Shown here one piece after another: positions 55,866-64,000 of a DNA stretch of 64,000 bases. The translations under genes were made by a program, and so were the position numbers. Below the pieces are notes generated by a model that saw only the letters and a program-made list of their open reading frames with translations, did not search any database and was not told the DNA's origin. How positions within the stretch are numbered: the stretch's first letter is position 1; every line of letters starts with the position of its first letter. The stretch is from Cyanophora paradoxa (taxonomy: Eukaryota > Glaucocystophyceae > Cyanophorales > Cyanophoraceae). The stretch covers positions 1 to 64,000 of the forward strand of contig QPMI01000275.1 of the NCBI GenBank assembly GCA_004431415.1, written 5' to 3'.

Positions 55866-58304
55866 TCACTGAGGAGCCGGGGGCACCGCAGCACGGGTAC
55901 CGGTGGAGGGCGAGGGAGGAGAAGGGGAGGGGGGCAGGCTCGCGCGCTGCCAGAGGGTCGGAAACCAGGAGCCGGGAGCGAACTTCAAGCTTTGGTTGCG
56001 GAGAGCGCAGAGGGGCGGAGCGGGGCGGAAGGCGGGCGCCGCCGCCACCGCTATGCCGGCCCCGGGGGCAGCAGCCGGGAGCGGCCCCGGGGACCCGGGC
56101 CCAGGCCCAGGGCGCCCTCGGCGGCGAGGTGGGCGCTCTCGAAGGCGGCGCCGTCCATTCCCCCGTTCGAGAACTGCGCCTCGACCTGTACCCCCGCCCG
56201 CAAGCGCCCCCCGAGCAGCTGGCGGAGAGGTAGCCGTGAAGGGGGGCGGGCAAGCGAGGAGGGGGGGTACCGGGCACCTGGAAGGGGCGGGCGGAGGCGG
56301 GGGCGGGGGCGTCGAGGCGGGAGGCGAGGCGGAGGCGCCGCAGGGCCGGCAGCGCCGCGATGGCGGACGCCTCTGCCTCGGAGAGGGGCCGCCGGGGGGC
56401 CTCCAGCTCCAGGGCGGAGAGGGCCCGGCGCACGCCGGCGGCGCCGAGGAACGCCGCGATCTCCTCCCCGCTCGTCTCGAAGCCTGCGCGAGGGCAGGCG
56501 TCGACTCGACTTCGGAGGGCGGCGGCGGGGCCCTCGTCCAGCGCACAGGTCCAGGCCAGCGCGAGTGAGGCGAGGTTGGGCAGGCCCTCGATCGCCTCGG
56601 CGACGGCGCGCAGGGCGGGGGCGGGCCAGCTGGGGGCCGGCGCCAGCTCGAGCCGCGCCACGGCCCGCCGCGCGGCGGCGCCGCAGAGGAAGGCGGCGAC
56701 GTCGGCGGCCGGCGTTCCGGCGCGGGCGTCCAGGCGCAGCTGGAGCCTGACCAGCCGCGGCAGGCCGGACAGCGCCCCCGCCGCGGCGCGCAGGGCCTCC
56801 GCGGTGCGGGCGGCGTTGGCGCCGCCGACCAGCTCCAGGAAGACCTCGCAGAGGCCCCGCAAGGACGAAAGGGCCCCCGCGGCCTGCGCCGCGTCGTGGC
56901 GGTACGCGTTGATCTGCGGGCGCGTCGCGATCGCGCGTCGGCGCGAGCGAGCAGAGCGGAGCGGAGCGGAGCCCAGCCCATGCTAGCTAGCCCAAGACAC
57001 GTGCCGGCCTCAGCGCGGGGGCGGGGCGCGCGGGGCGAGCGCACCCGCAGCGGCGAAAAAGACTCGAGGCTGGGCATGCGGGCCAGGGCGGCGAGGCCCG
57101 GCGCGGCAAGGGCCGCGGCAAGGGCCGGGCGCGCGTCCGGCGACGGGTGCGGGAAGGACGACTCGGCCCCTCCGCCGCTGCGCAAGAAGTGAGGCAGAAG
57201 GAAGAAGAAGGAGGAGGGGGGACGCCCGCCGCGCACTCGAAGACGGACGAGTCGAAGAAGGCGAGGCTCCTGAGGCTCCGCCCGGCGGGCCCGTCCGCCA
57301 GCGCCGCGAGGCCGTCCTCGACGGGGCCGTCCGCCGGCTCGTGGAGGGCGGCGAGGCGCTCGAGCCGGGAGAGGGGCGACAGGGCCGCCAGCGCCGCCGA
57401 GGTCGACGCCCGGGCGCAGAGGGACCGGAGGAGCGGGCAGGCGGCGGCGAGGGCCGCCGCGCACTCGGCGGGGAGCGCGGCCGAGTTGCGGAACGAGAGG
57501 GTCAGGGAGCGGAGCTGGGCGAAGGGCGCGAGGGCGGCCCGCAGCTCGGCGGCCGGCGGCCACAGGAGCGGCGGCGGCCGCTGGCTGGGCGGCTCCGCGT
57601 GTACGCCGACGCTGAGGCTCTGCAGGGCGCTGGGGGCGCCCCCCGGCGGCGGCGCCAGCGCCCGCAGCGCTCCGAGCAGGCACAGGCGGAGGAACTCGCT
57701 GTCGCGCCCGAAGCCTTCGACTTCGTCGCCGGCGTCAGCGGACCCGAGAAACTCGACGACCACGTGACCCGGCTGCGCCGGGCCGCCGTGGCTGCGGGCG
57801 ACGGCCGCTAGCAGGCTGCACGTCGCCGCCGCCGTGCGCCGGTGGCCGTCCCGCGCCGCGCGGGAGCAGAACTCGGACAGCCACGGGCGGACTGCGACGC
57901 TGGCGCCCCCGCGGAGCCGCAGCCGCCTCCTCTCGAACAGGGCCGAAGCCGCCTCGAGGACACGATCGCAGGCTGCGCTGCACGCTTCGCTGAAGCGCAG
58001 CTCGAAGCTCGCCCACTCCGTCTCCTCCACCACGCGCCTCCATCGTCTGCGATGATCGCGTGCTAAGCTAGAGGCTGCGGCGAGGGGTTAAAGCGCACCT
58101 GCAGACGCCGCGCAGGGGCCAGCTCTCTCGCGGCCCGAGCGCCCTGAAGACGTCGCCCAGCAACGCGTCCGGCAGTGCGTCTAGCGCTCCTGCCGCTTGC
58201 AAAGGCGAGGCTGATGCGGATGCAGCCGCGCCATGCTGCGCCGCCTCGGCTGCTGGCTCCGGTTCTTCGACGCGGGCCCGCTTCTTGGCACGTCCTCCCG
58301 ACAT
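55866..58304 (-). CDS. F-box/LRR protein 3
   Basis: Starts MSGGRAKKRARVEEPEPAAE at 58304, almost identical to F-box protein 2 in the first 40 residues. F-box: LDALPDALLGDVFRALGPRE, SWPLRGVCR. The main exon (58033-57200) opens VVEETEWASFELRFSEACSA and contains LFERRRLRLRGGASVAVRPW, LLGALRALAPPPGGAPSALQ and LSPLSRLERLAALHEPADG. Later exons give GLAALARMPSLESFSPLR, LRGLCEVFLELVGGANAA, LSGLPRLVRLQLRLDARAG and AIAALPALRRLRLASRLDA. The final exon to the stop at 55866 is less LRR-like. It shares a 410 bp divergent upstream region with F-box gene 4. Confidence 0.73.
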
Positions 58305-58714
58305 CAGTCGCTGTTCATGAAAGATCTGCGGCTCTAGCTCGCGGTCAGCTAGCGTCGACGTCAGCGCGGGTCGGCGCGCTGGCGCCGCGCGCGCTGCAGT
58401 GCGCATGCGGGCGCGGGCGCACTTGTGGGGCGGGATCGCGCCGCCTGCGTCGTCAGAAGGCATCGATCGGCTGCGCCAGCTTTAGCGCGTAGCTTTCCGC
58501 TGCTTCGCCAGGGAGGGGTACGTATACGTTTGCTGACCTGCATCGATATCGCGCCTCGACCGACAGCCCAGGAACAGACCGGCGATCGCAAGCAAGCGAA
58601 CAGACGCGGGCGAGGTGCGAGAGGCCGCTCGACTCGCACGGCCCGCGCGGCTCATTGCGCGATTTCAACGCCCGCTGACCGCCGGGGCTGCAGACCTGCC
58701 GGGAGCAGCGAGCG
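58305..58714. promoter_or_regulatory. Divergent promoter region between F-box genes 3 and 4
   Basis: The right part (from 58552) is duplicated upstream of F-box gene 5 (from 62398), so it carries the gene 4 promoter and 5' UTR. Contains TACGTATACG near 58519. Confidence 0.5.
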
Positions 58715-58902
58715 ATGTCGGGCTCCTCGACGAGACGGCGTGCGGGGAAACGGGCCCGCGTCGAAGAGCCAGCTGCGCCCGCGTCGTCGTCCCCGCCAGC
58801 TGCGGCAGCTCCGACGATCGATACGTTGCCGGACGCGGTGATGAGCGACGTCTTCAAGGTCCTCGGACCGCGGGCGAGCTGGCCCCTGCGCGGCGTGTGC
58901 AG
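58552..58902. repeat. Duplicated promoter/exon 1 block, left copy
   Basis: Direct repeat of 62398-62748, differing at only a few scattered bases, covering the upstream region, 5' UTR and F-box exon of genes 4 and 5. Similarity fades at the first intron. Confidence 0.85.
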
Positions 58903-61106
58903 GTGCGCGCAGCGCGCCAGCTCGCCGCCGCTGTGCGTCTTAGCTAAACACGCGACGGATGGCAGGAGGTGGCGGCGGATACTGGAGGAGACGGAGTGGG
59001 CCAGCATCGATATCGATATCGACCTCAACACCGAAAACGCTTCCTACTTCTGCACCGCTCTGCCGGAAAGGAAGCTGCGGCTCAGCGACGGCGCGAGCGT
59101 CCGCTTCCGCTCGCGCCTCGAGAACGTTTGGTTCGATGGGGTGCACCAGAACAACCAGTTCAGAGTGACTGCGGCGTTGCGTCTCCTCGTCGCCATCGGA
59201 AGCAGCCGCAGCGGCCGGGCGCAGCCTCGGCGCGTGAGCGTCGAATTCGACGGCGAAGGCGAAGCATTCATCGACCACTACCCTTCCGCCAACGCCGACG
59301 TCGTCGCTTCGTTCTCCTCCTACCTGCTCGGCGTCCTGTGGGCGCTGGCGCCGCAGGACGGCGCCGCCAGCGGACTGGAGAGCCTCAGCGTCGGCTTCCA
59401 GTGGCGGCGCTCGCCCTGCGATCCCGAGGGCGATGAAGAGCCGGAGCTTGCAGATGTGCTCGACAAGCTGCCGGCCGGCGAGGCGCCGTGGCCGGCGGGC
59501 CCCGACCTGCAGGCCGGCCTTGCGCCCTTTCGCGGCCTGCTCTCCCTTGCCCTCGTCTTCGACGACGTCCTCATGGGCGTCAGCCGCGAGGCCGCGACGG
59601 TCATCGCCGCCACCTGCCCCCTCCTCCGCTCCGTCTCGGTCAGCCTCCGCCCCTTCCGCGAGTCGTCCAACGGAGTGCTGGCGGCGCTCGCCCGCCTCGC
59701 GCACCTCGAGGAGCTGGTCTTGGAGTGGCCTGACGGCGACGTATGCCCCCGCTCGCACGCGTTCGACGCAGAGGCCGGCCTCACGGCGCTCGCGGACGGC
59801 CCCGCCGGCCAGAGCCTGCGCCGCGTCGCCGCCCGGAGCCTACAAACGATCGCTGCCGCCAGCACAGCGCCCCCGCTGGCGTGCGCAATCCCGTCTGCAA
59901 TACGCCCGGCTCCCGTCTCGAGCCCGCTGACGCCCGCCCGCGCCGGGCGCGCGCAGACCCGTCGCGTTCCCGACTCGATACGAGGACTGCGACTTCGAGC
60001 CGATCGCGCTGAGCGACGGCGTCCTTTGCGCGCTGGGCCGCATGCCTCGCCTCGAGTACGTCGAAGGCCTGAGGGTCCGTCCGCCTGGAAGTCTCCGGCG
60101 CCGCCTCGCCGCCCCCGCCGTCTGAATCTTCGCAGATCCGCGCGGACGAGGCGGGGCGCGCCGCCGCCGTCGCGCTCGGCCGCCTCGCGGGCCTGCGGGA
60201 GGCGCGCCTGGTGTTCAGAGCCGACAGCGAGGGCCAGGCCCAAGCTAGTGCCGCCCTGCGCGCCCTGGCCGAGACCGTCGCTGCGCTCCCGCGCCTGGAG
60301 GTCCTCGGCATGAGTCTCTCGGGTGCGCAGAGCTGCGCTGCGCGCCCGCCCTACAGGCGCGCCCCCTCATCCGCGCGCTCTTCGGCGGCAGCGGGGATCT
60401 CGAGCACGGGATCGGATGCGATCGTCGAGTTCCTCGCCAGCGCCGGCGTGCGGCGCGCCCTCACCGGCGTCCGCGTCGCGTTTCGTATGCACGACCTGGC
60501 GCGCGCGCGCGAGTTCGCGGCGGCCCTCTCCGGCCTGCCCCGCCTCGCGCGGCTGAGCCTCTATCTCTCCGGTGAGACGAAGCTCCTCGCCTCGCGCCGC
60601 TCCCGCCGCGCGCTTAAGCTTACGCCGCGCCTTGCATGAAACGCAGGCCCTCCGGATCCGGACGCGGCGGCTCTGATCGGAAGCGCGCACGTCGCCGCTG
60701 TGCTTGGGAGCCCCGGCGCGCGGCGCGCCCTCACGACGCTGTAACTCTCCATCGGCCGGCCTCTGACGGAGGCCGACGCGGAGGCGATCTTGGCGCTCCC
60801 GGCCCTCGAGCGCCTCGAGCTGTTCCTCGCGCTGTACGGGAGCGCGCCTGCCGAGACTCCCGTCCCTCTCCACCCGTTCGAGGTGCCTTCCTGCCAGCCG
60901 GCCCCGCCCCGCCCCGTTAGCTTGCCTGGTCGCCCGCCCCGCCCCTACCGACCAACCGTACCCCCCGGCAGGTCCTTCGGCACGGCCTGCGCCCCGAGGT
61001 CGAGCTGGTCGCCCGCCTGTTCCTCCCGCTGGGGCCCGGGTGCGAGGCCGCGAAGGAGGCCGTGCGGGGTCTCTTCGCCGGCCGCCCGTCGTCTTGGGTG
61101 ATCTGA
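58715..61106 (+). pseudogene. F-box/LRR protein 4, with in-frame premature stop
   Basis: Starts [21 protein letters not shown]-box: IDTLPDAVMSDVFKVLGPRA, SWPLRGVCR. After the conserved intron the main exon (~58968-59820) gives ILEETEWASIDIDIDLNTEN, LRLSDGASVRFRSRLENV, LLGVLWALAPQDGAASGLES and LARLAHLEELVLEWPDGD. Later exons give ALGRMPRLEYVEGLRV, ALGRLAGLREARLVFRADSE, LAETVAALPRLEVLGMSLS and AALSGLPRLARLSLYLS, then ARRALTTL, a TAA at 60742-60744, and LSIGRPLTEADAEAILALP in the same frame. The paralogues have Glu, Arg or similar there, so one substitution creates the stop. The frame then runs on through VELVARLFLPLGPGCEAAKE to a natural stop at 61106. Either a recent pseudogene or a truncated protein lacking the last LRR segment. 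Confidence 0.7.
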
Positions 61107-61426
61107 TACGATCCGACGGCCCCCCCCCCCCCCTTCTGACGGGCCCCTCCCGCTTTGCTCCCGCCCCTCCCCCCGCTCCTCTGTGCCCGCCCGAGGAGCC
61201 CCGCCTCGTACGCGTGTGATATCCATACACTCGAATGAGAGCGAGTCGGAAGCTCAAGCTTGGGCGAGGGAGCCGGGCCGGGGCCGGGGCCAGAAGCCGG
61301 CCGCGGGATCTGCCGCTGGCCCGACCGCAACTGCAGGCCGGGTTGGAGAGAACGGGACAGGGGCAAGCTTATAATGAAGCTAAAGCTTTAGCGCCCGCCG
61401 GCGACCGCCACCACCCGCCCGCCCAC

Positions 61427-61460
<34 letters not shown>

Positions 61461-62560
61461 AGGCCGCTGCCGATGTCCCGAAGGCAAGAGAGCTTCGGGG
61501 CCCGTCGGCCGCCGGCCCCCGAAGCGCGGGCCGGGGGTACCCGCATCGAGGGCGACGGTCCGATCCAGCCCGCAGAGCGCGCGGCGGCGGCCCGCGCGGG
61601 ACCCACCATCGGATTCGCCGTCCTCGGAAGGGGCGGGAGGAGAAACAACGGGGTCCTGGGGCGAAGGTCGGCGGCGGGGTGCGAGGGGGGTACAGGATTT
61701 TTCTATGATTACCCACGGGGTGCGGCACACCGTTCGAACGGGAATGACGCTGAGATTCCGAATATCGTATTCAAATCCTCGGGCCTCCGAGCCGCCGGGG
61801 TGGACGGGTACAGGGGGAAAACTGGCCGAGCCGAGCGTCAGGTGGCGCGAGGCTGCCAGAGGGCGGCGGGGCGGCCTTGGAAACGCACCTGGAGCATCGG
61901 AAGGAAGAGTACAGCCCCGTTGCAATATGCTTAGCGATGAGTGTCGTGGAGTTGGCTGAAGCGTCCGCGGGGCGGCGCAGAGCGGCGGAATGCGGGTTTG
62001 TTTTCAAGCTGAAGTCGTCAATGCACCGAGACACGTCTCAGGAACTGCGCATGCGCGGGACCGTATGAGAGCCCTGGCCTTGCGGGGGGGCAAGCTAAGC
62101 GCGCCCGCGCCGCCCGCGCCCGCTAAGCGACGGGCCCACCGGCCATAGCGACACGAGCATGTGCGGACCATCACCAGCAGAATAGGCCCGCCGCGAACCG
62201 GGCTCACGCGGCCTTGCGCGGCCTTGCGTGAGGGCAAGCGCACCCGCGCCGTCCGACGAGTCACGACGTAGACGGGCACGTCGACTCTACGTTGCGACAC
62301 GAGCATGCGCTGCACCTCGCGTAGCACGGTGTTGCATGCATATGGGGCCGGTTGGGGCCAGTTGGGTTTTTCCCGGGGTACGATTGCCGGCCAGCATCGC
62401 CTCGACCGGCAGCCCAGGAACAGACCGGCGATCGCCAGCAAGCGAACAGACGCGGGCGAGGTGCGAGAGGCCGCTCGACTCGCACGGCCCGCGCGGCTCA
62501 TTGCGCGACTTCAACGCCCGCTGACCGCCGGGGCTGCAGACCTGCCGGCAGCCGCGAGCG
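61107..62560. other. Intergenic region between F-box genes 4 and 5
   Basis: Contains a C15 run at 61119-61133, a (GCC)n tract at 61428-61459 and the duplicated promoter block from 62398. A 181-codon minus-strand ORF (61925-61380) includes the protein-like stretch FEYDIRNLSVIPVRTVCRTP at ~61790-61730, followed by low-complexity sequence; it could hide an exon of an unknown gene, but I cannot support one. Confidence 0.45.
61428..61459. repeat. (GCC)n trinucleotide repeat
   Basis: About ten GCC/CCG units; gives poly-Ala, poly-Pro or poly-Arg shadows depending on frame. Confidence 0.9.
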
Positions 62561-62748
62561 ATGTCGGGCTCCTCGACGAGACGGCGTGCGGGGAAACGGG
62601 CCCGCGTCGAAGAGCCAGCTGCGCCCGCGTCGTCGTCCCCGCCAGCTGCGGCAGCTCCGACGATCGATACGTTGCCGGACGCGGTGATGAGCGACATCTT
62701 CAAGGTCCTCGGGCCGCGGGCAAGCTGGCCCCTGCGCGGCGTTTGCAG
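62398..62748. repeat. Duplicated promoter/exon 1 block, right copy
   Basis: Partner of 58552-58902 in direct orientation. Confidence 0.85.
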
Positions 62749-64000
62749 GTCCGCGTCGCCCCGTCCCTAAGAGCCGCGCGCGGCGCTTCTCAGCTAAGCA
62801 TGCGGCGGATCACAGGCGGTGGCGAGGGCTGATCCAGGGCACGGAGTGGACGTGGTTCGAGCTGGGAGCACCGGTCAAGCGCAAACCTGGGACCGCGGCG
62901 AGCTCGAGCCGCGCGTACGGGAAGACCCGAAAGCAAGCCGGGCGCGCTGACGGCGAGCAAGCGTACAGCGCCGTGGCGGCGCTCTTCGACCGGCGAGTCC
63001 GCAAGCTGCGGCTCGCCGCGGGCGCCACCGTAGTGCTCAGGCCCGAGCTCGCCGAGTTCGGAGGCGTGAGGGCGGCGCGGCAGGGCCACCGGCGCACCGT
63101 CGCGGCGGCGTGCAGCCTCCTCGCGGCCATCACCCGCAGCCACAGCGGCCCCGCGCAGCCGGGCCACGTGATCGTCGAGCTCCGCGGCGTCGACGAGCTC
63201 TTCTCCTTCCGAGGGGAGTCCGACGAGTGCTTCCTGGAGGCGTACGTGCTGGGCGTCCTGCGGGCCCTGCGGCCGCCCGACGGCTCCGCCAGCGCCCTGG
63301 AGGGCCTCAGCATCGGCTTCACGTGCGACAGCAGCGACAGCGACATGTCCGACGAGCGCATGGCGTGGCCCGAGGCGGCCGGGCTGCGGGCCGCCCTCAC
63401 GCCCTTCGGCCGGCTGCGGGCCCTCGACCTCTTCGCGCGCAACTCGTTCGGCCTCATGCCGGACGACGCGGCCGCCCTCGCCGCCGCCTGCCCCCTCCTG
63501 AAGACGCTCCTCCTCGTCCCGAGCTTCGACTACGCCCCGCGGGTGCTGGCCGCCCTCGCGCCCCTCGCGCACCTCGAGGAGCTTGCCGTCGCCTGGCCGT
63601 CGGAAGAGGTCGCCCAGTCCTCGGGCGTCGGCGGCGGCCTCGCGGCCCTCGCCGGCGGCCCGGCCGGCAAGAGCCTCGCGCGGCTCGTCTTCTTCGAGGA
63701 GGCCGCCCTGTTCAGGTGAGCCCGAGCTTAGAACTTAGCTTGCACTTGGCTGGCTTCGAGCTTGCTGACGCTGCGGTGGTGCCAGGGGGCCCGGGGGCGA
63801 GTTCCCCCTCCCGTCGAGCTCCTCGGGCCTCCCGGACTTGGCCTACGCGCCCCTCGCGAGCGCCGACCTGCTCGCGCTGGGCCGCATGCCCCGCCTCGAG
63901 CTCTTCCTCCCCCTCTTCGTGCGCGCGAAGGCCCCTCGGAATCCGCATCTCCTGATGCAGTTCGTGCAGTTCGACCCGGACGCGGTGGAGCCCGAGGCGG
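62561..64000 (+). CDS. F-box/LRR protein 5, C-terminus cut by window edge
   Basis: Exon 1 encodes [20 protein letters not shown], with the F-box IDTLPDAVMSDIFKVLGPRA and SWPLRGVCR, nearly identical to gene 4. Exon 2 starts near 62818 (RWRGLIQGTEWTWFELGAP) and runs to 63717 with LFDRRVRKLRLAAGATVVLR, LLAAITRSHSGPAQPGHVIV, VLGVLRALRPPDGSASALEG, LRAALTPFGRLRALDLFARN, LAALAPLAHLEELAVAWPSE and GGPAGKSLARLVFFEEAALF. After an intron, PLASADLLALGRMPRLELFL and FVQFDPDAVEPEA run into the right edge. Outside exon 1 it is much more diverged from gene 4, and closer in places to gene 3. Confidence 0.74.

Noticed and set aside
61380-61925. 181-codon minus ORF with a protein-like middle
   Set aside because: Most of it is low complexity from the GCC repeat, and only one short stretch looks coding; not enough to call a gene.
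1-64000. CRISPR arrays, bacterial operons, rRNA genes
   Set aside because: No regularly spaced repeats with unique spacers, no Shine-Dalgarno-led gene strings and no rRNA-like segments were seen; the introns show the DNA is nuclear eukaryotic.

Overview
This window reads as nuclear DNA of a very GC-rich unicellular alga. Coding regions are about 70 percent GC, intergenic islands are much more AT-rich, and nearly every gene is cut by short GT-AG introns of roughly 40-100 bases. Many of these introns end in a CTGAC-like branch site only 8-15 bases before the acceptor AG. A eukaryotic nitrate reductase (Moco, cytochrome b5, FAD/NAD) next to two NRT2 transporters points to a photosynthetic or osmotrophic protist. 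A pelagophyte-like stramenopile or a haptophyte would fit; the sequence alone does not settle the lineage. Because of the introns, real genes have to be assembled from exon pieces in several frames.

Layout. 1-3925 (-): LRR protein running off the left edge. 4266-5359 (+): small multi-helix membrane protein. 6168-7110 (+): WrbA-type quinone reductase. 7351-7594: chimeric relic. 7926-14686 (+): large lectin/integrin-beta-like type I membrane receptor, copy A. 15145-17264 (-): Cys-rich, Ser/Pro-stalk surface protein. 17.3-19.1 kb: repeats. 19087-24743 (+): 2OG-Fe(II) oxygenase carrying a 3.87 kb LTR-like insertion with a 79 bp target duplication. 24743-26056 (+): its tandem paralogue. 26.28-26.58 kb: relic of the receptor 3' end. 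27114-27982 (+): membrane protein. 28707-32853 (-): nitrate reductase. 33397-35701 (+): NRT2 copy 1. 36362-43132 (-): receptor copy B. 43502-44193 (+): coiled-coil Cys/His protein. 45558-47514 (-): F-box/LRR gene 1. 48277-50286 (-): D-glutamate cyclase. 50954-53266 (-): NRT2 copy 2. 53.7-64 kb: four more F-box/LRR genes.

How it works together. Nitrate reductase and NRT2 copy 1 are head to head over about 540 bp, a classic co-regulated nitrate uptake/reduction pair; NRT2 copy 2 lies 15 kb away in opposite orientation. The rest is duplication-driven. The receptor locus, including its divergent promoter and the first exon of the neighbouring coiled-coil gene, exists as a 7 kb inverted duplication. 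The F-box family is expanding locally, with one member carrying an in-frame stop.

The most unusual item is the receptor pair. Each has a signal peptide, an integrin-beta-like N-terminal domain, an L-type lectin domain, filamin-like repeats, a Ser/Pro stalk, one membrane helix and a cytoplasmic tail with two W-E-x-NPSY motifs resembling the paired NPxY motifs of integrin beta tails.
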